64,000 nt of DNA from Jatrophihabitans sp. GAS493 (GTDB lineage: Bacteria; Actinomycetota; Actinomycetes; Mycobacteriales; Jatrophihabitantaceae): positions 1,116,001-1,180,000 of the forward strand of contig NZ_LT907982.1 in assembly GCF_900230215.1 (NCBI RefSeq). The letters run 5' to 3'. Below the pieces are notes generated by a model. That model did no database searches and was not told the DNA's origin. It saw nothing but the letters and a program-made list of their open reading frames with translations. Each line of letters starts with the position of its first letter. Position 1 is the first letter of the stretch. Positions 1-8,963 of the stretch are shown piece by piece. The translations under genes were made by a program, and so were the position numbers.

Positions 1-1862
1 GCGGCCGAGGCCCGCCCGTCCGCGAGGCCGAAGCCGCTGTAGGAGGCGATCGGCTCCAGCGTCATGGTGACGTCGTTGGCGACCTTCGCGTCGACCCCCT
101 GGGTGGTGCTGGCGGTGTGCTTGTAGAGGGTGTTGCCGGCCAGGTCGGTGACGCTGGTGACCAGGTAGGGCGAGTTGGCCTTGCCGGCGTTGGCCAGCGT
201 TGCGTAGCCGGCTGCCATGTCGATCGGACGAACTGGGTACCCGCCGATGCCGATGCCGAAGTTGGTGCTTCCGTCGGGCTCCTGCAGGGTGTTCTTGCCG
301 CCGAGGGTGCGGGCGACACCGAGGTTGTAGGCGGTCTCGGCCACCTTGTCCGGCCCGGCACTGTTGGCCATCAGGTCGAAGGTGGTGTTCAGCGAGTACT
401 TCATCGCGGTGGCCACCGGGATCAGCGCGCGGCTCTTGGTCTTGTCGCCCGGGTCGTTGTGAATGGTCACACCGGTGCCCGGAATCTCGGCCGCGAAGCT
501 GCCGTTGACCAGCGAGTTGATCGCGGTCGGCGGGTTGCCGGTGCCATTCAGCGTCTGGGACAGGGCGGTCGCGAGGACGAACGGCTTGAAGGTGGAGCCC
601 GGCGGGCGCACGCCGTCGCCGGCGTAGTCGAAGGTGTCGGGCTGGCCGGCGTAGTCAGTGCCGTTGGGGCCGCCGTAGTAGGCGATCACGCCGCCGTCAC
701 TGGGGTTGATCGCGACCAGTGCGTTCTTCATGTTCTTCTGCTTGGCCGTCAGCTTGCTGAACGTCGTCGTGATCGCGCGCTGGGCGGCGGCCTGGGCGTT
801 GCGGTCGATCGTGGTCTTGATGATCAAGCCGCCGGCCTGAACCTGTTCGGCGGAGAGGCCGTGCGCCTCCACCTCGGCCGTCACGGCGCGGGCGATGAGG
901 GCGTTCGGTCCGCTGAAGGTCATGTCCGAGGGCGGGATGGTGGCCGGGAACTTGGTCGCCGCCGCCGTCTCGGTGTCGAGGTGCTTCGTCTCGACCAGGC
1001 CCTCGATGACGTAGTCCCAGCGGGCCTTCGACTCGGTCGGGTTGTTGGCCGGGTCGTAGTACGTCGGTGAGCGCAGCACGGCGGCCAGCAACGCACTCTG
1101 GGCGACGTTCAGCTTGGCCGCGGTGGTGTTGAAGTACGCCTTCGCCGCGGCCTCTACCCCCCATGCCCCCCGACCGAAGTAGACGGTGTTCAGGTAGTAC
1201 TCGAGGATCTCGTCCTTGGTGTAGTTGCGGGCCAGTTTCACCGATATCGCGATCTCACGCAGTTTCCGGCTCAGTGTCCGGTCGCTGTTGAGGTACGCGT
1301 TCTTGACGTACTGCTGGGTGAGCCCCGATCCACCCTGGGTGTCTCCGCCCTTGATGTCATTGAGGACGGCCCGCCCGATGCCGCTGATCGAGACACCGGG
1401 CTCGCTGTAGAAGTTACGGTCCTCGGCGGCGATGACGGCCCACTGGACATTCTTGGAGACCTGGTCGAGGGTGACCAGGGTCCGGTTGGTACCCGATTGC
1501 GCGAGCACGGAACCGTCGGAGTACTCGATCGTCACCAGCTGGTTGTTGATGCTCTCCTGGCGGGGGACGTCGCTGAGGCGGTAGACGGCGAAGACCGAGA
1601 CGACCATGAGCAGCGCCAGCCCGGCCAGCAGCCAGGTGCCGATGACGCCGAAGCGGCGCCCCACCCGCTTGGGGCGGGACATGGCGGCGATCCGGCGGCG
1701 CTTGCGCAGCCGCCGGGCGGCCCAGGCGTCCGGCAGGTACTTGTCGAAGAAGCGTGGTTTCGGCGTCTTCGCGCTCGCGGTACGGGTCGTTGGACCGAAC
1801 TCAGAGCTCGCGCCCCCGCCGCTGCCGGCCGGTCGGTTGGACGGCCCCTCGTGATCAGTCAT
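1..1862 (-). CDS. Class A penicillin-binding protein (transglycosylase/transpeptidase), C-terminus cut by window edge
   Basis: Bifunctional peptidoglycan synthase: it polymerises lipid II and cross-links stem peptides outside the membrane. The ATG at 1862 gives MTDHEGPSNR, a basic cytoplasmic tail, one membrane segment near residues 75-95 (WLLAGLALLMVVSVFAVY), then a GT51 domain with the catalytic-Glu motif AAEDRNFY near residue 147 and GGSGLTQQYVKN. The transpeptidase domain shows PGSTFKPF (SxxK serine near residue 422) and SLNTTF (SxN near 488). The frame is open to base 1 and ends at GLADGRASAA, just where a KTG box is expected, so about 620 residues are visible and the third transpeptidase motif lies outside. 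The start is 73 bases downstream of the glycosidase stop. Family assignment is firm; the paralogue is not identified. Confidence 0.95.
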   Translation of the reverse strand, partial: MTDHEGPSNRPAGSGGGASSEFGPTTRTASAKTPKPRFFDKYLPDAWAARRLRKRRRIAAMSRPKRVGRRFGVIGTWLLAGLALLMVVSVFAVYRLSDVPRQESINNQLVTIEYSDGSVLAQSGTNRTLVTLDQVSKNVQWAVIAAEDRNFYSEPGVSISGIGRAVLNDIKGGDTQGGSGLTQQYVKNAYLNSDRTLSRKLREIAISVKLARNYTKDEILEYYLNTVYFGRGAWGVEAAAKAYFNTTAAKLNVAQSALLAAVLRSPTYYDPANNPTESKARWDYVIEGLVETKHLDTETAAATKFPATIPPSDMTFSGPNALIARAVTAEVEAHGLSAEQVQAGGLIIKTTIDRNAQAAAQRAITTTFSKLTAKQKNMKNALVAINPSDGGVIAYYGGPNGTDYAGQPDTFDYAGDGVRPPGSTFKPFVLATALSQTLNGTGNPPTAINSLVNGSFAAEIPGTGVTIHNDPGDKTKSRALIPVATAMKYSLNTTFDLMANSAGPDKVAETAYNLGVARTLGGKNTLQEPDGSTNFGIGIGGYPVRPIDMAAGYATLANAGKANSPYLVTSVTDLAGNTLYKHTASTTQGVDAKVANDVTMTLEPIASYSGFGLADGRASA

Positions 1863-1935
1863 CGCTGAACGACGCTACCGAGGACGCCCTGAGAATCGCC
1901 AATGCCTCTTGGCGCTCTCTTGGCCGGGGTCGGCG

Positions 1936-3246
1936 TCAGCCGCGCAGTCCGGCCAGCAGTGCCGGCAGCGTCACGCCGGCTCGGCCCTGCTCGACCATCG
2001 ACCCCGACATGTACATGACGCCGGTGAGTCCGTCCGCCTTCGCGCGCTTTACGGCGAGGGAGAGGGCGAGCGGACCGCCGCCGCCAGTATTCTCGCCGGC
2101 GACTGGGAGGGCGTACTGCTTGGCCAGTGAGGCCAGGTAGTCGATCGGGGGGACTTGCGCGGCGGTGCTGCCCTGGGCGGGAGCGTCTAGCCACGTGCAG
2201 TAGACCGTGCCGTTGATGTGTGCTGCGGAGATGGCCGCCACCTGCGCCGGCCAGTCGAGACCGGAGCTGATCATGCCGTTGATCTCGGCGTTAGTTGAAC
2301 CGCGATTGCCGGCGGTGATCGCGGCCTCAGTCATCCCCGGCCGCAGTCCCCACGATGGAAACAGGATCTCCTGGTTCAACGAGCCGAAGGCGGCCGCTAC
2401 TGTCTTCATCAACCAGGTTTCGTACCCGGTCAGGCTGTCGTAGTAGAACTTCAACGAGGCCCGCGCCTGGGTCGCCGACGTGACGCCGGTGCCGACCGTC
2501 GGCCGCCAATTGGGGTACGGCGACTGGGCTAGGGCGGTGGCGTCGTAGTCCCAGAGCAGATTCGAGTGTCCGTTGTAGGTGGCCGGCGGGTAGCGAAGCT
2601 CGCCCGACAGCAGCCCGCCCACTCGAACCGTCGCGAAGTTCTTCGGCCCCAGCGCGGCAGCCACGTGGGCGATGTACTGCTGCTGGGCTGATCGCACCTG
2701 CTGATTGAAGACGGCATTTGGCACGTCCTGTGAGAGTGGGCCGTGCCACGCGTCGCCGTACTGATCGACGAATCGGGTCGCGCCCGGCAAGTCGAAGACC
2801 CACGACGGAGGGTATTGCAGACCCAGATCGAGCACGATGTGATAGCCCGCGTTTCGCAGGACAGTCAGCCGGGCGACCACCAACCCGATCTCGTAGCTGC
2901 TGAAGACACCCGGCTTCGGTTCGATGCTGTCCCAGCCCAGCCCTAGGGTCATCCGGGTCACTTGGCCATGGGCGAGGGTTGCTATCTGGTCGGTGGTCGG
3001 AGCGATGAGTCCGAACCACGGCGCCGTGGGGGTGATCGCAGGTTTGGCCGCCGGCGTTGGGGTCGGCGACGAAGTAGCTGCGACAGCGATAGTGGCGACT
3101 GCTGGAGTGGCGACGGGAGAGACAGAAGCCGGGGAGGCGAGTGCTGAGGCGGCGCCGCGCTCGGATCCGACTCCGAGGGCCAGGATTCCGAGAACCAGCC
3201 CGGCACGACGAAGCAGGTCAGCACGTCCGCGCAACCGGGGATCCAT
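1936..3246 (-). CDS. Secreted TIM-barrel glycoside hydrolase (GH14/GH42-like)
   Basis: A 436-residue exported protein: an N-terminal hydrophobic segment (LLRRAGLVLGILALGVGS) followed by an Ala/Thr/Pro-rich linker to about residue 75. The body looks like a clan GH-A-type barrel: LGWDSIEPKPGVFSSYEI near the first strands is the usual 'W..iEp.pG.yd' pattern. VGGLLSGELRYPP resembles the beta-amylase (GH14) signature carrying the acid/base Glu, and PVAGENTGGG near the C-terminus could hold the second catalytic Glu. The gene is the last of the leftward polysaccharide operon, so trimming or degrading an exported alpha- or beta-glucan is plausible. Substrate and exact GH family are inference. Confidence 0.7.
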   Translation of the reverse strand: MDPRLRGRADLLRRAGLVLGILALGVGSERGAASALASPASVSPVATPAVATIAVAATSSPTPTPAAKPAITPTAPWFGLIAPTTDQIATLAHGQVTRMTLGLGWDSIEPKPGVFSSYEIGLVVARLTVLRNAGYHIVLDLGLQYPPSWVFDLPGATRFVDQYGDAWHGPLSQDVPNAVFNQQVRSAQQQYIAHVAAALGPKNFATVRVGGLLSGELRYPPATYNGHSNLLWDYDATALAQSPYPNWRPTVGTGVTSATQARASLKFYYDSLTGYETWLMKTVAAAFGSLNQEILFPSWGLRPGMTEAAITAGNRGSTNAEINGMISSGLDWPAQVAAISAAHINGTVYCTWLDAPAQGSTAAQVPPIDYLASLAKQYALPVAGENTGGGGPLALSLAVKRAKADGLTGVMYMSGSMVEQGRAGVTLPALLAGLRG

Positions 3247-3357
3247 GGGTGCCCTTCTGGTGCAGTTTCAACCCAGCGACATTCCCCAATCCAATGTATG
3301 ACCGCCGACTGACCGCTGCAACTCGAGCACGGTCGGCGACTGAATATTGCTGCGCGG

Positions 3358-5895
3358 CTACCGAGCGCCGCGTGATGCCTCCAGCGCATTGAAATATGCT
3401 CGTTCCTGGTCCAACGCGATCGAGTCCCAGTCAAACTGACGGGCAAAGATCCGACCCTGTTCACCCATCGCAGCAACCCGTTCGGTGTCCGAGTAGAGGG
3501 ACAGCAACTCGGCGGCGAAGCGGCTGACCTCGAAGGCGGGCACGAGAACGCCGCAGTCGTCAGGGATGACGGCGCGTAGACAGGGAATGTCAAAGGCGAT
3601 CACCGGTGTGCCGCTAGCCAGCGCCTCCACGGCGACGATCCCGAACGTTTCGAATCGCGACGGCATCGCCACTACCCGGGCCTCGCCCAGCAGTCGATGC
3701 TTGACCTCCCCGTCGACCCGACCGACGAAGACGACCCGATCCCTGATTTGCAGGGAATCGACCAACGTATGTAGGCGCTCCTGGTCTGGGCCGACCCCAG
3801 CGATCAGCAGTCGACCTCGAAGCTGCGGGGCCACCTGGGCGTAGGCCTGCAGAAGCAGATCGATGCCCTTCTGAGCGGTCTCCAGACGCCCCATGAACAG
3901 CACATCCTCGCCGGTCTGGAAGTCGTAATCGAAGATGTCGCGGTCGACACCATTCGCGATCACGTCGACGTGCGCCTTCGGTCGAGAGTCGAGAATCTTC
4001 GCTCGCATGTCCTCCGAAACCGTGACGAACCGGTTGTAACAGCGCAGCCCGAGCCACTCGAAGATGAAGAACGGTAACTTGTACTGCCTCGACTTCTCTT
4101 TGGCGTTTAGCCACTGCACCAAGGCGAGCGTCGGCCGCTGGGTCCAGAGCGGCATGAGGATGCTCGACAGCGGGGCAGCGAACTCTTCGACTACGAGATC
4201 GGCCTGGTATTTGCGGGCCGCGAACGGGAGCACGGCAAAGTAGCTCATCAGGCTGGGGAAGTATCCGATTGGAAGTCCGATCGGCACGTAGCGCACACCG
4301 TCTTCGACGCGCTCGGTCGCGCCGTTGTAGTTCGTCGTCAGCACCGTTATCGCGTGCCGGTCGGCCAGGCGTCGATTGACCTCTCGATTGCGCAGTGACC
4401 CGCCGCCACTGCCCTCTCGTCGATGATCCTCGAAGCCGAGGTGAAGAATCCGCATGGCGTTACCTTGGTCAGTCGGGCTTCCGTCGGGACGGGGCGAGCG
4501 AGCTGGCGCGTCCGGGGCGACAGCGATTGATTTCCTGAAGAACACGCGATAAGTCTGCACTGCGAGCAGCACCGTGCTCAGCCCCACCCATAGCAGCGGG
4601 CTCGTCCGGCTGATGCTTAGCGCAGCCACCACAGCAGCGCCGAAGATCCAGAAGGAACCGAGCGGGAGAAGCGAGACCCGCCACCGGCGCCGACAGTCGA
4701 TAAGCAGCAGCAGAACGCTGGATGCAGCGCCGATCATTGCGCCGCTGGCGATGCCGGTGAGTCCGGCCCAGTGCCAGCCGAGCGGCACCGCGACCAGCGA
4801 GACAACCAGTCCGAGCGACTGGCGCAGCAGCGCTGGCCGGTAGACGGCGCGAGCCTGGTAGAAAGTTGAGACCAACTCGATGAGTCCAATGAGGAAGCCG
4901 GATGCGGCCGTGTAGGGCAGCACATCCGCGACCCGGTCAAATCCCGCTGGGAAGAGAAGCGAGATTACGGACAGCGGCAAGGTGGCGACCACGCACGCGA
5001 AGGGCACTGCGATGCGAAGGTAGAGCTGCACCGAGACGTCCAGCAGGGCACCCTCGCGCAGTTGTCGCTTGGCGATCAGCGGGAACGCGACTATCGCGAT
5101 CGCACCGCCCAGAAATAAGGGGATCCGAGAGAGGATCATGCTGGCCTGGTAGCTGGCGGCTTCGGACGGAGAGGTCGCCAACACCGCGACCAGGACGACG
5201 TCGACCGAGGCCAACACCGATACGAGGCCCTGAATCGAGGCGACGCCGAAGATGTCACGCCAGACGGCGAGCCCGGTGACTGACCAGGATCGGAACAGCG
5301 GTCCGATGTCGGAGCGCATCAATACGAAGCCGGTGACGACGATCGCGGCCGACCCGAGTCCGAAGCCGCCGAGCGCGCCGGCCGCCCCAGCCCCGAGGCC
5401 GATGAGAGAGAGCCCTGAAGCTATCTTGACCGCGGGCTCGAGAACCTTGGTGGAGGCGAGCAATCCGAACCTCTGAGTGCCCTGAAGCCAGCCGCCGGCG
5501 GTGGAGGCGACGAAGATCGAAAAGGCGCTGATGGCCAGTACCAGCGAACTGGTCGAATCGGCGAACGATTGACCGATGACGTAGAGGATGAAGCCGGCCA
5601 CCGTGCCCTGGACGGTGTTGATCAGCAGTGCGAACTTGACGATTCGCTGACGTCCGGTCCGATCGAGCGTCGTCGATGCCAGCTGCTTAGCCAGAATCCA
5701 GGGGATGGAGGAGACGGCGACGGTTCCCGCCGTGAGTAGCAGGGCCTGGCCGGCGGCAAAGATCGCGTACTCCTCGGGTGCGAGAAGTCGGGTCAGGGCG
5801 AATGAGTACGCGTAGTTGATGACACCAACGACGAAGGTCGAAAGGGTGAGCCAGCGCGCGCCGACGGCCAGCGCTGAAGGTGCTTCAGATGCCAT
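3358..5895 (-). CDS. Wzx/MATE-type flippase fused to a GT4 glycosyltransferase
   Basis: An 845-residue single frame. Residues 1 to about 460 are a polytopic transporter of the polysaccharide flippase superfamily (ALAVGARWLTLSTFVVGVI; many hydrophobic helices), expected to flip undecaprenyl-linked glycans. From about residue 481 (MRILHLGFEDHRREGSGGGS) begins a complete GT-B glycosyltransferase of family 4, with VDVIANGVDRDIF, FMGRLETAQKGIDLLL and the donor-site region PSRFETFGIVAVEALASGTPVIAFD. No stop separates the halves, but an AAGG stands a few bases before the internal ATG at about 4455, so a separate GT could also be initiated there. It starts one base after the upstream gene's stop. The linkage of flipping and sugar addition in one chain is the oddity. 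Confidence 0.9.
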   Translation of the reverse strand: MASEAPSALAVGARWLTLSTFVVGVINYAYSFALTRLLAPEEYAIFAAGQALLLTAGTVAVSSIPWILAKQLASTTLDRTGRQRIVKFALLINTVQGTVAGFILYVIGQSFADSTSSLVLAISAFSIFVASTAGGWLQGTQRFGLLASTKVLEPAVKIASGLSLIGLGAGAAGALGGFGLGSAAIVVTGFVLMRSDIGPLFRSWSVTGLAVWRDIFGVASIQGLVSVLASVDVVLVAVLATSPSEAASYQASMILSRIPLFLGGAIAIVAFPLIAKRQLREGALLDVSVQLYLRIAVPFACVVATLPLSVISLLFPAGFDRVADVLPYTAASGFLIGLIELVSTFYQARAVYRPALLRQSLGLVVSLVAVPLGWHWAGLTGIASGAMIGAASSVLLLLIDCRRRWRVSLLPLGSFWIFGAAVVAALSISRTSPLLWVGLSTVLLAVQTYRVFFRKSIAVAPDAPARSPRPDGSPTDQGNAMRILHLGFEDHRREGSGGGSLRNREVNRRLADRHAITVLTTNYNGATERVEDGVRYVPIGLPIGYFPSLMSYFAVLPFAARKYQADLVVEEFAAPLSSILMPLWTQRPTLALVQWLNAKEKSRQYKLPFFIFEWLGLRCYNRFVTVSEDMRAKILDSRPKAHVDVIANGVDRDIFDYDFQTGEDVLFMGRLETAQKGIDLLLQAYAQVAPQLRGRLLIAGVGPDQERLHTLVDSLQIRDRVVFVGRVDGEVKHRLLGEARVVAMPSRFETFGIVAVEALASGTPVIAFDIPCLRAVIPDDCGVLVPAFEVSRFAAELLSLYSDTERVAAMGEQGRIFARQFDWDSIALDQERAYFNALEASRGAR

Positions 5896-5896
5896 C

Positions 5897-7489
5897 TCAG
5901 TGAGATCCGGCTGTCAAGGCTCGGACGTCGAAGAGGATGAGATCTCCATCGCTGCGCGAGTGGGCGACGAAGACCGGATCCGCGTTCGCCTGCAGATACC
6001 GGAGGAATTCCGGGCTCCCCTCTCCGTATCCCTGCCGGACGAGCTCGGTGTTGAGCAGGATGTAGTCGGCGTGATTCTGCTTCAACGCCTCGGCGGTCGA
6101 CCACCTACCGATGACTACGTCCTTGAGCAGGAATTGAGCCGAGAACTCGGTGACCGATACTCGACTCCCAGCGGCAACGTGCGTCGGCTCCCACCGGAAG
6201 AACTGCGCGTAGAGGTTGTTGTCGCTGCGGTGAATGCGAGACCAGGCGGCGGAGTCGAAGAGGAGCAGCACAAGCAGGATCGCGCTCCAGAGCGTCCGCG
6301 CAACCCTGTCCAGTCGGTCCTGCCGGAGGCGGTGAACAACCGCGGCGATCGCCAGCACGCAGGGAACCAGCGTTATGTAGTACATCTGTTCTTCGAGCGA
6401 CCCGATGGCCATCGCGTAGGTGAGGTATCCGCAGGCGGCCACGGTCCAGACACAGACCAGCGACCGCACTGCTTCGCGGGGCGTTGTCGGCTCGCTGCGC
6501 TCCCACAGACGCTGTCGCCGAATGAGCATCAGCGCGCTGACTCCGCCTGCGAAAAGCAGGAGATACGTGCCGGCCAGGTCGCCGAGATTGGCCAGTAGTC
6601 GATCAGCGAGGGAGACGTGCGTGGTCGCGGCGTTGAATCCGGTCGTCTGCTGAGTACCGACCAGGCGCGATATGCCGCTGGTGTGTGCCGTCCACCACGG
6701 GGCGAAACCCGTGGTGAGCCAGACCGTCAATGTCGACGTGGCGTAGATCGCCGACCCGATACCGAGAACGGTCAGCGGGTTGCGCCGCGGCCCGGCGGCT
6801 CGGCAGAGGGCAGCTAGGCCCAGGGTCGCCGCGAGGACCAGACCGAACGTCTCCTTACTGCAGAACGCGGCGCCGCAACTCACCCCGGTGAGCAGGGTGA
6901 GGATGGTGCGTAGACGGTTGGAGCCGTCGCGCGGCCGACCGAAGGTGGTGGCGAGAAGGGCGAGGAGAAGCACGGTGAGACAGACGAAGAACTGAGCCTC
7001 AGCCTCCAGCATTACTCGACTGTCAAAAGAGATCTGGAATGGGTCAAGGGCGATGACTGCCGCTACGCCCAGCGGGAGTGCCCGTGAATCAGTAAGGCGC
7101 CTGGCCAGCAGATAGCTGAGCACCACCGTCAATGATCCGAAGACGACAGGCACCGGGCGTAGCGCGAAGATGACGTCTTGGGGGTGGCCGTGAAGCCCGA
7201 AGAGACGCACAACAGCACCGAGCGTCAGGAAGACCATCGGAGGGTGCAGGTCGAAGGGGGCTCCGTATGATGTCAACCCATGGCCGGATGCAAGATTCGT
7301 CGCGATCTCGGAGTAAGTGACCTCGTCTATGAACATGTTGTAGGCGGATTTCAGGTGCAGCAGCCGGATCGTCAGGGCTAGTAGGAAGATCGGCACGCCC
7401 CAGACGATTGGCGCCGGTGAACGGCGTGGTGCTGGGGGCAGCGTGGCTGAGACGCTGTGCTTGCTGCGGGCTGGTCGGAGGTCAGTCAC
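5897..7489 (-). CDS. GT-C membrane glycosyltransferase (PMT/ArnT-like)
   Basis: A 530-residue polytopic membrane protein. After a Pro/Arg-rich start the first membrane helix (IVWGVPIFLLALTIRLL) leads to a short outer loop with MFIDEVTYSEIA. The acidic DE pair is typical of GT-C enzymes (GT39/GT83 families) that use polyprenyl-phosphate sugars on the outer face. FDLHPPMVFLTLGAVVRLFG matches the conserved 'hPPl' loop of the same superfamily. About ten further helices follow, then an extracellular C-terminal domain. Its start overlaps the end of the upstream GT4 gene by eight bases (7482-7489). The acceptor is unknown; a glycan repeat or a Thr/Ser-rich exported protein are both possible. Confidence 0.85.
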   Translation of the reverse strand: MTDLRPARSKHSVSATLPPAPRRSPAPIVWGVPIFLLALTIRLLHLKSAYNMFIDEVTYSEIATNLASGHGLTSYGAPFDLHPPMVFLTLGAVVRLFGLHGHPQDVIFALRPVPVVFGSLTVVLSYLLARRLTDSRALPLGVAAVIALDPFQISFDSRVMLEAEAQFFVCLTVLLLALLATTFGRPRDGSNRLRTILTLLTGVSCGAAFCSKETFGLVLAATLGLAALCRAAGPRRNPLTVLGIGSAIYATSTLTVWLTTGFAPWWTAHTSGISRLVGTQQTTGFNAATTHVSLADRLLANLGDLAGTYLLLFAGGVSALMLIRRQRLWERSEPTTPREAVRSLVCVWTVAACGYLTYAMAIGSLEEQMYYITLVPCVLAIAAVVHRLRQDRLDRVARTLWSAILLVLLLFDSAAWSRIHRSDNNLYAQFFRWEPTHVAAGSRVSVTEFSAQFLLKDVVIGRWSTAEALKQNHADYILLNTELVRQGYGEGSPEFLRYLQANADPVFVAHSRSDGDLILFDVRALTAGSH

Positions 7490-8948
7490 GGTCGGTGGAG
7501 GCTGCTTCCACTACGCCATTGATACCTGCCGTGCCGTTGCGTGTCTCCATGAAGTCTGGGCCTCGAGCAACTCGGATCGAGATCTCCGGTCGGTCGTCAC
7601 TGGAAGGGAGGCCGATCCGGGCGAGAATGGACGGGACGCTCAGCGTGTCGGCCCCGGCCAGGAAGAGCGAGATCCCTGACGCATCGTTGGCCACCCGGTC
7701 CTCGTGGCGCAGCGTCGGTGACCAATTGACCGGCACGTACTCCTGTGGAACGTGGACTACCACGCCGAGGTCACTCCAGGTTCGTCGATCTTGGCGGGCG
7801 AGTTCGAGCCGCGCGTCCTCGGCGAGCAACGCGTGATCGATTTTCTCACCCATCTGCGCCCAGGTGAAGTTGGCGGCCCATGCCCGGCACGAGACCTGCA
7901 TGTCTCGCTCCGTTGTCTCGTTCTGCAGTTCGTTCAGGGCGTTCTCCGCGGCTGCGGCCAACGGGCTTCCCTCCGGCGCCAGCCATCCGGTGACGCCGTC
8001 CCGGATCGAATCCCGCAGACCCGGGCGGTCAAAGGCCAGTACCGGTGTGCCGAAGGCGTTGGCCTCGATGACCGACAGTCCCCAGCCCTCGCCGGAGGAG
8101 GCGTTGATGCAGAGCCACGAAGCGGCCAGAAGCTCGTCTCGGGAACGGTTCGAACACTGCGAATGGAACGTGACCGAGCTCCCGACCCCGAGACGCTTGA
8201 CGATGTCCCGAAGCGCGTCCAGCTCCGGTCCGGAGCCGACGATGTTCAGCTTTAGCTGCGGGTATTGGCGCAGCAGCCCGGGCATTGCCTCAATGACGAG
8301 GTTAGTCCGCTTATGCGGAACGAGGCGCCCGACGGTGACGATCGACGGGTGCTCGGTCCGCTGCACCACGGCGGCGAGCGCCCCCGCTGGACGTGAGCCC
8401 GGCGGCACCACACGCATCTCACCCTTTAGTGCGAGCTGCTGACGAGCCAGGTGCCGGGTTGACGGCGATACCGTGATGATCGAACGCCGGCGGTACACCA
8501 GCCGAGATCCCGTCGACTCCAACCAACGGCCGAAGGTGGCCATCGGGGCTGGAAAATACTGCCCGAACTGCTCCTGGTGAACGTGATGCAGGAGCAGCAG
8601 GATCGGTGTGCGGCGGGGCAACGCAAGTGGAGTGAAGAATGGAATGCCGTTCTGTGAGTCGATCACGGCGGAGACCCGGCGACGATTTCGCACCAGCCAC
8701 AGCAGCGCGGCGGCATAGACGGTGAACTGCCCGCCTGACCGGCGGATGGTGTAGCCGTTGACTACTTCGGTCCTGCGCTGCCCGTCGACATGCGCGGCCA
8801 GAAGCAGCACGTCCTCGCCCTGCTCCGCGAAGTGCGCCGCCAACTCCTCGCACACCACCTCGGCGCCGCCGGCTTGTGGATGCTTCAAGTCGCGCCAGTT
8901 CGTGATGACCAGAACCCCGGGCCGGCGGCTGCGCAGGACCACCGGCAT
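7482..8948 (-). CDS. GT4 glycosyltransferase with degenerate GGDEF-like C-terminal tail
   Basis: A 488-residue protein. Residues 10 to about 385 are a GT-B family 4 transferase: VLVITNWRDLKHPQAGGAEVV (acceptor-side Gly loop), VGRLVPHKRTNLVIEAM, and SSGEGWGLSVIEANAFGTPVLAFD with the EX7E donor motif. The final ~90 residues are extra. LRHEDRVANDASGISLFLAG and ADTLSVPSILARIG align by eye with the 'D.vaR.GGDEF.vlLpg.d...a..la.Ri' core of a diguanylate cyclase domain, with the GGDEF residues lost. If correct, the tail would be catalytically dead and possibly a c-di-GMP or protein-interaction module. It is the second gene of the leftward operon, 15 bases after the GT2 gene. Confidence 0.88.
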   Translation of the reverse strand: MPVVLRSRRPGVLVITNWRDLKHPQAGGAEVVCEELAAHFAEQGEDVLLLAAHVDGQRRTEVVNGYTIRRSGGQFTVYAAALLWLVRNRRRVSAVIDSQNGIPFFTPLALPRRTPILLLLHHVHQEQFGQYFPAPMATFGRWLESTGSRLVYRRRSIITVSPSTRHLARQQLALKGEMRVVPPGSRPAGALAAVVQRTEHPSIVTVGRLVPHKRTNLVIEAMPGLLRQYPQLKLNIVGSGPELDALRDIVKRLGVGSSVTFHSQCSNRSRDELLAASWLCINASSGEGWGLSVIEANAFGTPVLAFDRPGLRDSIRDGVTGWLAPEGSPLAAAAENALNELQNETTERDMQVSCRAWAANFTWAQMGEKIDHALLAEDARLELARQDRRTWSDLGVVVHVPQEYVPVNWSPTLRHEDRVANDASGISLFLAGADTLSVPSILARIGLPSSDDRPEISIRVARGPDFMETRNGTAGINGVVEAASTDRD

Positions 8949-8963
8949 CAGGCGGCCTCGAGG

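Noticed and set aside
3358-5895. Two separate genes, flippase and GT4, misread as one
   Set aside because: No stop codon separates them in the given sequence; I kept one gene and noted the possible internal start at about 4455.
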